Shown in pieces: positions 58,996-64,000 of a stretch of DNA of 64,000 bases (position 1 is the first letter of the stretch; every line of letters begins with the position of its first letter). The notes under the pieces were generated by a model. That model searched no databases. It was given only the letters and a program-made list of their open reading frames with translations, and was not told the DNA's origin. A program made the translations under genes and the position numbers. Source of the DNA: Methanobacteriota archaeon (GTDB taxonomy: Archaea; Thermoplasmatota; Poseidoniia; Poseidoniales; Poseidoniaceae); contig PSPT01000001.1 of the NCBI GenBank assembly GCA_004195635.1, positions 62,001 through 126,000 of the forward strand, written 5' to 3'.

Positions 58996-59634
58996 ATGAG
59001 CAGTATTGTTCTATTCGGCCCGCCTGGTGCGGGAAAGGGAACGCAAGCAACAGCGATTACCAATTTAACTGGCTTACCTCAAGTAAGTACAGGCGATATG
59101 CTGCGTGCCGCACTAGCAGCAGGAACTGATTTGGGCCTTAAGGCAAAGGCTTTCATGGATGCTGGGCAACTAGTGCCGGATGAAGTGATTATTGGCTTAG
59201 TAAAAGAAAGGGTCAAGGAAGATGATGCAGTAAATGGAGTTCTCCTTGATGGCTTCCCAAGAACTATTGCTCAAGCAGAGGCTCTAGCAAATTTTGAGGA
59301 AATAGATATGGTTATTTCAATTGAAGTTCCTGATGAAAAAATTATTTCTCGAATATGCGGACGTTACTCCTGCTCGGGTTGTGGTGCAGTTTACCATGAG
59401 ATTTTCAATCCAACCAAAGTTTCTGAGACCTGTGATGGTTGTGGCTCCACTGAAATGAAAATACGAGCCGATGATAATGAAAACACCGTTCGTTCACGCT
59501 TAGATGCTTACCACTCTCAAACATCCCCCTTGGCAATATGGTATGGAGAAAAGGGTTTATTATTCCCTGTCAATGGCAACCAAGATATTTCTCTTGTCGG
59601 GACGGAAATAATGGAATTAATCAATTCTCGTTGA
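58996..59634 (+). CDS. adk: Adenylate kinase, long zinc-LID (bacterial-type) form
   Basis: A 212-aa adenylate kinase. P-loop [11 protein letters not shown] (residues 6-16), STGDMLRAA (AMP-binding), LLDGFPRT and a zinc-binding LID with Cys4 (CSGCGAVYH...CDGCGS), then [17 protein letters not shown]. It balances ATP, ADP and AMP; cytoplasmic. This is the bacterial/long form, not the short archaeal AdkA, so gene transfer from bacteria is likely. The ATG at 58996 starts at the P-loop strand; the frame opens earlier at 58855, in the preceding gene, without support. Its stop codon TGA is part of the GAGGTG site of rnp4, so adk, rnp4 and the CRM gene form one operon. Confidence 0.96.
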   Translation: MSSIVLFGPPGAGKGTQATAITNLTGLPQVSTGDMLRAALAAGTDLGLKAKAFMDAGQLVPDEVIIGLVKERVKEDDAVNGVLLDGFPRTIAQAEALANFEEIDMVISIEVPDEKIISRICGRYSCSGCGAVYHEIFNPTKVSETCDGCGSTEMKIRADDNENTVRSRLDAYHSQTSPLAIWYGEKGLLFPVNGNQDISLVGTEIMELINSR

Positions 59635-59644
59635 GGTGTTTTTT

Positions 59645-59962
59645 TTGGGTGTACCTCGTAGACTGCGTAAGAAAAAAGCGCATCAGCGAAAGCAAAGAGC
59701 ATTATCTGCACAATCTCGTTTGGGCACAATTCTTGCTCAGCCGCAATTATTTGAGGAGATTCTCATCAAATCAGCATCTCGAGATATTTGGCGTCTAAGT
59801 ACAAGGCATCAACTCGGCCTACCTAGTGAAATAAAGCACTGGGTTTGCCGTTATTGCAACACCCTCATAAGGCCAGGTGTGAGCGCGAGAATAAGAATTA
59901 GAAGTGGAATTAGAATCATTACTTGTGAGTGCGGGAAAGTAAGGCGCTTTCCTCTAAAGTAG
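59645..59962 (+). CDS. rnp4: RNase P protein component 4 (Rnp4/Rpr2)
   Basis: A 105-aa protein of the Rpr2/Rpp21 family: basic N-terminal helix (RRLRKKKAHQRKQRAL), a second helix, then a zinc ribbon with CRYCNTLIRPG and CECGKVRRFPL (CxxC...CxC). It helps assemble archaeal RNase P and process tRNA 5' ends. The TTG at 59645 is chosen: GAGGTG (59633-59638), six T residues, TTG; a GTG at 59636 lies inside the ribosome-binding site. Follows adk and precedes a CRM/YhbY gene, an arrangement seen in other euryarchaea. Confidence 0.92.
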   Translation: MGVPRRLRKKKAHQRKQRALSAQSRLGTILAQPQLFEEILIKSASRDIWRLSTRHQLGLPSEIKHWVCRYCNTLIRPGVSARIRIRSGIRIITCECGKVRRFPLK

Positions 59963-59987
59963 TTGAAATAAATAAGGAGGAATTAGT

Positions 59988-60254
59988 ATCGGTAACATAC
60001 CACAACACATTAATCAATTAGCAAAGGACTCGAATTTCAAACCGAGTATACGCATAGGCAAAGCGGGACTTGGCGAATCACTTTATTCCGAAATAAGAGA
60101 CCAATTAGCAGCAAAGAACGTCGTCAAAATTAAGATAAATCGCGGATTATTTGAGCGTTCAGACCGGGTAATGATCTGGCAAGAAATTTGCCAACAAACT
60201 GATTCAATACTTGTCTTAGCCCGTGGAAATGTTGGAGTTTTGTGGAAAAGTTAG
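59988..60254 (+). CDS. yhbY: CRM-domain (YhbY-like) RNA-binding protein with ATC start
   Basis: An 88-aa CRM/YhbY domain that is easily missed because no ATG, GTG or TTG precedes it in frame. The sequence IRIGKAGLGESLYSEIRDQL carries the conserved GKxGL turn, then VVKIKIN, and ends ILVLARGNVGVLW as in other YhbY proteins, which bind the large-subunit rRNA. A strong GGAGG (59976-59980) sits seven bases before an ATC at 59988, exactly the spacing used before the ATG at 5042. The in-frame stop lies at 59973. So either ATC is used as a rare start or the true base is G. It follows rnp4 by 25 bases, matching the euryarchaeal rnp4-yhbY arrangement. Confidence 0.85.
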   Translation: MGNIPQHINQLAKDSNFKPSIRIGKAGLGESLYSEIRDQLAAKNVVKIKINRGLFERSDRVMIWQEICQQTDSILVLARGNVGVLWKS

Positions 60255-60495
60255 TCGGCTAATAGTGACTTGGGGACAGGTCAATTGTTATTACGCTAGA
60301 GGCAGTGTGCAGGAATTTGATTTCTTGTTTATTCAAACTTGAACAGTGCTTTGACTACCTCGCAGAAGATGAACATATACTGGCCCAATATTTTTTGTCC
60401 AGATAAGCCGGGGGTTGAAGCCAACTACAAAATCATCGCACCGTTACACTAATTCTCTCCAAACACTCAAGAGATTAACCTGCACCGCATAGTAT

Positions 60496-62142
60496 ATGCA
60501 ACGGGTTAAACTCGGCTTCGGTTCGGCCAAACCAATTGCTTTGACTCTCCTAATGGGTTGCATGGGGCTATTATTTCTCAACCCTTCTTCCGCAAGTGGA
60601 GGTGGGGGCGCACTCCTTTCAGTTCAAATTCGTAGTGGTGTCGAAACCCAAGCTGTGATGGTTGGTTTAGGTATATTATTTGCCGTTTATGCATTGATTG
60701 TTTTTGAGTGGGTGCATCGAACTCTGGCAGCAGCAATTGGCGGTTTAGTTGCAGTTTTCGCCCTCCACTTATATTCAGTTGACCCAATTAGTTTACCCCA
60801 AGTCGCAACAATGGTTGATTGGAATACAATTGGCCTATTATTGGGGATGATGATAATGGTCGGTGTGCTTTCTAGAACCGGTGTGTTTGAGTTGTTAGCA
60901 GTCAAGGCTTTTGCTATGTCTAAGGGGAACGTGTGGGGCTTAACTGTTATTCTTTGTACAGTTACAGCAGTACTCTCGGCTTTCTTGGATAATGTCACAA
61001 CGATGCTATTACTGACTCCAGTCACCATTCAATTAGCAAGGGTTTTGGATATCAAACCCATTCCACTCCTTATTGCCGAAGTAATGTTTTCCAATATTGG
61101 TGGTACTGCGACATTAATTGGTGATCCTCCAAATATCATTATCGGAAACCAAATGTCAGAGGCAAGCCTCGCCACAAATTATCCAGAGTTGGCCAGTCAG
61201 GCAGTTGGTTTCAATGATTTTATTATCAATTTGGCACCTGGTGTTCTTCTTACCGTTGTTCCTACTTTCATGCTTTTGCGTTGGTTATATAGCGAAGAAT
61301 TGGGTGGTAGGAGAGACCGAGATATCAAGGATTTGGAAGAGCAATATGCAATTAAGGATTTTAGTTTACTAAAGCGCAGCGGTGCAGTATTGGGATTAGT
61401 AATTATTGGTTTTTTTAGTCATGCAGTCACTCATATCAATGTCTCTTGGATAGCTCTTGGCGGAGCAGTATTGATGCTATTAGTCACTTCAAGGCACGAA
61501 TTAGAAGATGCACTTGAAAAAGTTGAATGGTCCACTTTACTTTTCTTCGCCGGATTGTTCGTATTGGTCCATTCTCTTGATTACATGGGGGTGATTTCCT
61601 ATATCGGTGACAAAGTTGCAAGTACAATTGCGATGATTCCAGCCGGCGATGATGGCACATTGCGACTTGCAGGTGCACTGATACTCATACTTTGGGTTAG
61701 CGCAGTAGTCTCGGCATTTATTGACAATATTCCATATACTGCCACCATGGTTCCAGTAATTGCAAGTTTAGCCTTGGATGCAGATCTCGGATTGGAATTA
61801 GGGCCCCTTATTTGGGCATTGGCATTTGGTGCATGTCTCGGAGGAAATGGAACTTTAATCGGTGCATCGGCAAATGTGGTAACTGCAGGTCTTTCTGAGG
61901 AGGCTGGATATCCAATTTCATTCAATGAATTTTTCATAGCCGGTTTTCCCGTTATGATTCTTACAACCGCAATTGTCTCCATCTATGTCATCTTAGTTTA
62001 CGTGATGGAATTTGAAATTTGGATGATTTTAATTGCAACCATCATCATGATTGCTGCTGAAATAATGTGGGAGAGAAGACCCGGTGTAAACCGTTGGTTC
62101 CCAGACGAAGACTTGGCTAATTCAAATATTGAATCTGAGTGA
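60496..62142 (+). CDS. ArsB/NhaD-family ion transporter (IT superfamily)
   Basis: A 548-aa membrane protein with about 12 TM helices. An N-terminal helix (about 12-33) is followed by the symmetric repeats: ...LSAFLDNVTTMLLLTPVTIQLAR... in the first half and VVSAFIDNIPYTATMVPVIASL in the second, the paired DN motifs of the NhaD/P-protein/ArsB family. GGTATLIGDPPNIIIGN and GGNGTLIGASANVVTAG are the matching pore loops. Family members exchange Na+ for H+ or move arsenite, so Na+/H+ antiport suits a marine cell (inference). The 241-base gap before it holds promoter-like AT-rich sequence only. No operon partner is obvious. Confidence 0.9.
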   Translation: MQRVKLGFGSAKPIALTLLMGCMGLLFLNPSSASGGGGALLSVQIRSGVETQAVMVGLGILFAVYALIVFEWVHRTLAAAIGGLVAVFALHLYSVDPISLPQVATMVDWNTIGLLLGMMIMVGVLSRTGVFELLAVKAFAMSKGNVWGLTVILCTVTAVLSAFLDNVTTMLLLTPVTIQLARVLDIKPIPLLIAEVMFSNIGGTATLIGDPPNIIIGNQMSEASLATNYPELASQAVGFNDFIINLAPGVLLTVVPTFMLLRWLYSEELGGRRDRDIKDLEEQYAIKDFSLLKRSGAVLGLVIIGFFSHAVTHINVSWIALGGAVLMLLVTSRHELEDALEKVEWSTLLFFAGLFVLVHSLDYMGVISYIGDKVASTIAMIPAGDDGTLRLAGALILILWVSAVVSAFIDNIPYTATMVPVIASLALDADLGLELGPLIWALAFGACLGGNGTLIGASANVVTAGLSEEAGYPISFNEFFIAGFPVMILTTAIVSIYVILVYVMEFEIWMILIATIIMIAAEIMWERRPGVNRWFPDEDLANSNIESE

Positions 62143-62242
62143 TGCTATAGCACCTCATTTCCGCCATAATTTTCTGTAGTTATTATTGCACGCACAACCG
62201 AATGGGTGATATGTGTGGCCTTTGCCTCATGGGTTGAGTTCA

Positions 62243-63607
62243 ATGCAAGAGTGCAGGGTGTGCGGCTTACTTTTCCTCGATAGCGTTAGTTGTCCAGGGT
62301 GCGGTAGTAGAAGCAACCTTGTTCTCGATGCTAAAGGAGAGGGTATTCAAAGCGTTTTGAAAAGAGGGGGGATTCCTGGTTTAGATCGCTTTGAAGAGAG
62401 CATGGCTGAAATAATCTCTGATGCAGATGATTCCTTTGCTCCTGTTGGTGAAAAAGTTGCGACCTCCTTACCCTTTGGCCTTGGTGGAGTAAGTGCACGG
62501 CCTGAGTCAACCCTCCCTTTTGGAATAGGTAGCAATCCACAGATGGGTTTTGAATATGAGCCTTTAGAATTTGAGATTGTTGATGAAACTAATGGCTCAC
62601 ATGCGAATGTTGCCGCCAATAATGAAGATGAAGGCGCTATTTCTGAGCCCTCTCACGAGGAATCATCTAGCACAGATCCGCCTGCTCCATCACCTTCCTC
62701 TCCAAGTCCACCAGTAAAGGTTGAGGCTACAATAGTCGCACCTCTATCAAGCGAACCAGCAGCTACTTCACAACCTACAAAGGTAGTGGCAGTTCCACTG
62801 CCTCAATCTTCTCCAGATAGCCATGCTACTTCCTCTGCACCAGTAAGTGCAACTCCAGAAGCATTGAATCTTTCCACTCCCGCTGATGAGGAAATAAGTA
62901 CTCCAATGCATGAAGATTCTGATGTAGTTATTCATGATTTTTCGCAAGATTCCATGTTTACCGAGATGGTCGTCAATTTAGATGATCTCGCCGAGCCAGT
63001 ATCTGCATCTCAAGTGTTCAACCCTGAAGGAAGTAGTGATGAAGGAGGAGATCCACAAATCTTTCCTTCCCGAGCAATGCTTGTCAATACAGAGGGTAAT
63101 CCACAACTGTCCGAACTTGTCACACAGGGATTTAATGCAATGAATGAAGCAAATTGGCAAGTAGCAACAAAGTCATTTCAAACGATTGTAAAATCAATGC
63201 CGCAAAATCCTGCAGCAATGAATAACTATGGTGTTGCAATGCTACAAAGGGCAGTTGCAACTGTAAATGATCAGGACCCATTTGGAATACTTTCTGGAGT
63301 TGATTCTCATTTTGAGGGGGCTATCATGGCTCTACGCCAGGCAGCAAAGATAGATTCTACTGAAACAGATGTGCTTTTCAACCTTGCGAGTGCTCTATGT
63401 TCCTCGGGTCGGTATGATAAAGCAGTACGAATATTTGACGTATATCTTGATCGTTCGGGTGAAATGGCTGATGGCTATAATGGCAAGGCAGTTGCACTAA
63501 TCGGCTTAGGTCAGCATAATGAAGCATTAATTGCACTGCGCAAGGCCCAGAGTATTGAGCCAGATAATTCAATAATCAACGCAAATCTTTCTCGTGTTAG
63601 TGCATGA
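62243..63607 (+). CDS. Zinc-ribbon and TPR protein with long disordered linker
   Basis: A 454-aa cytoplasmic protein. An N-terminal zinc ribbon (MQECRVCGLLFLDSVSCPGCGS: CxxC...CxxC) leads into a long low-complexity region of Ser, Pro, Glu and Ala (about 40-290), then three or four TPR units in the last 160 residues (AMNEANWQVATKSFQTIV; ALCSSGRYDKAVRIFDVYL; ALIGLGQHNEALIALRKAQ). TPRs bind partner proteins; zinc ribbons often bind nucleic acid. A scaffold or regulator is likely; the partner is unknown. The ATG at 62243 has GGGTTG six bases upstream; a GTG at 62213 is an alternative. Confidence 0.7.
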   Translation: MQECRVCGLLFLDSVSCPGCGSRSNLVLDAKGEGIQSVLKRGGIPGLDRFEESMAEIISDADDSFAPVGEKVATSLPFGLGGVSARPESTLPFGIGSNPQMGFEYEPLEFEIVDETNGSHANVAANNEDEGAISEPSHEESSSTDPPAPSPSSPSPPVKVEATIVAPLSSEPAATSQPTKVVAVPLPQSSPDSHATSSAPVSATPEALNLSTPADEEISTPMHEDSDVVIHDFSQDSMFTEMVVNLDDLAEPVSASQVFNPEGSSDEGGDPQIFPSRAMLVNTEGNPQLSELVTQGFNAMNEANWQVATKSFQTIVKSMPQNPAAMNNYGVAMLQRAVATVNDQDPFGILSGVDSHFEGAIMALRQAAKIDSTETDVLFNLASALCSSGRYDKAVRIFDVYLDRSGEMADGYNGKAVALIGLGQHNEALIALRKAQSIEPDNSIINANLSRVSA

Positions 63608-64000
63608 GTTGGCCGATATTTATTGTCATAATAATCTTTCAACTGCCCAATTATTCGCTCTCGGCGGAGCAAGGGTTACCGGAAAAGCAATTATTACAAG
63701 GGCAATATTTCCCGCAGATTTTTGTGAAGAAGAAATCACCATTTAAATAATGAAAAGACTATTTTTGAGTCGCTAATTCCGCAAATTTAAATTGAAAACC
63801 AACGCTAAATTGGAAAAAACGCATTACTGAAATGCAAAACACCCTTTTGCACAATTTGCAAGTACAAATAGTGAAGGCTGAACTGTGGTTCCAAATAGGG
63901 CAAATTTTCGGCCCAATAACATATCATTAACCGCGTATTGAGTCCCTATCAAGAAGTAAAACAATTCTGCTCTATGCGGTGCGATTATATAGAGGAGGTA
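63608..64000. other. 393-base terminal intergenic stretch
   Basis: No convincing gene. Two overlapping short frames exist at its left edge: an ATG at 63604 that overlaps the previous stop (48 codons, hydrophobic start MSWPIFIVIII) and a GTG at 63600 in another frame (about 48 codons). Neither has a ribosome-binding site or recognised homologue, so neither is called. The final nine bases, GAGGAGGTA, are a strong ribosome-binding site for a gene starting just beyond the window. Confidence 0.5.

Noticed and set aside
63600-63750. Two overlapping short frames after the zinc-ribbon TPR gene, one overlapping its stop in ATGA with a signal-like start
   Set aside because: Neither has a ribosome-binding site or recognisable family, and both are open, as expected by chance in AT-rich sequence.
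1-64000. Search for CRISPR arrays, insertion sequences, attachment sites and defence islands
   Set aside because: No regularly spaced direct repeats, transposase, integrase or restriction genes were seen; repeats present are protein-repeat coding.

Overview
The window reads as part of a marine euryarchaeal chromosome, most likely Marine Group II (Candidatus Poseidoniales) or a close Thermoplasmatota relative. Archaeal markers are archaeosine synthase ArcS, archaeal ribosomal protein S15, RNase P subunit Rnp4, type II GAPDH, archaeal PheT and GluRS, a UPF0201 protein and class III (type IV pilin-like) signal peptides. Several very large secreted or membrane-anchored proteins with short cytoplasmic tails, a DnaJ and a bacterial-type zinc adenylate kinase fit that group. 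The assignment rests on gene content only. I see no rRNA, tRNA, CRISPR array, transposase or integrase.

Layout. 1-9.4 kb: end of a large surface protein, a membrane-tethered subtilisin, and a 1429-aa beta-helix/Ig-like surface protein. 9.4-11.9 kb: a winged-helix/NTPase/TPR (STAND-type) regulator, abutting tail to tail a minus-strand operon of three pilin-like proteins (11.9-15.7 kb). 15.9-16.7 kb: a metallo-beta-lactamase-fold hydrolase. 16.9-28.7 kb: two giant surface proteins (1898 and 1819 aa; the first with about 14 Ca-binding-type loops) plus a small unknown protein. 28.8-34.3 kb: a small membrane protein, a pyroglutamyl-peptidase/Nudix fusion, UPF0201, a GT2 glycosyltransferase, a zinc-ribbon membrane protein and DnaJ. 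34.4-43.2 kb: a surface protein, ArcS, S15, a probable degenerate RecJ/Cdc45-like protein, a zinc-ribbon surface protein, a helical protein and a CBS protein. 43.3-52.5 kb, minus strand: GluRS, RNase HII, an SGNH-type surface esterase, PheT and a GXGXG/glutamate-synthase-like protein. 52.7-64 kb, plus strand: GAPDH, a giant subtilisin, adenylate kinase, Rnp4, a CRM/YhbY protein with no ordinary start codon, an ArsB/NhaD-type transporter and a zinc-ribbon TPR protein.

Themes. About half the coding capacity goes to extracytoplasmic proteins: two proteases, an esterase, Ca-binding giants and pilin-like proteins. This suits an organism that attaches to and degrades particulate protein and polysaccharide. 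Translation and RNA-processing genes are interspersed. Ribosome-binding sites are mostly GAGGTG-like with about six bases before the start. That spacing resolves several starts, including TTG starts for pheT, rnp4 and the 28.2-kb gene.

No feature is a clear-cut new defence or mobile system. The strongest candidates for something new are the PCP-Nudix fusion, the permuted cysteine-free GltS-like protein, the cytoplasmic tail motif shared by two unrelated giant proteins, and the giant pilin-like operon next to a STAND regulator.
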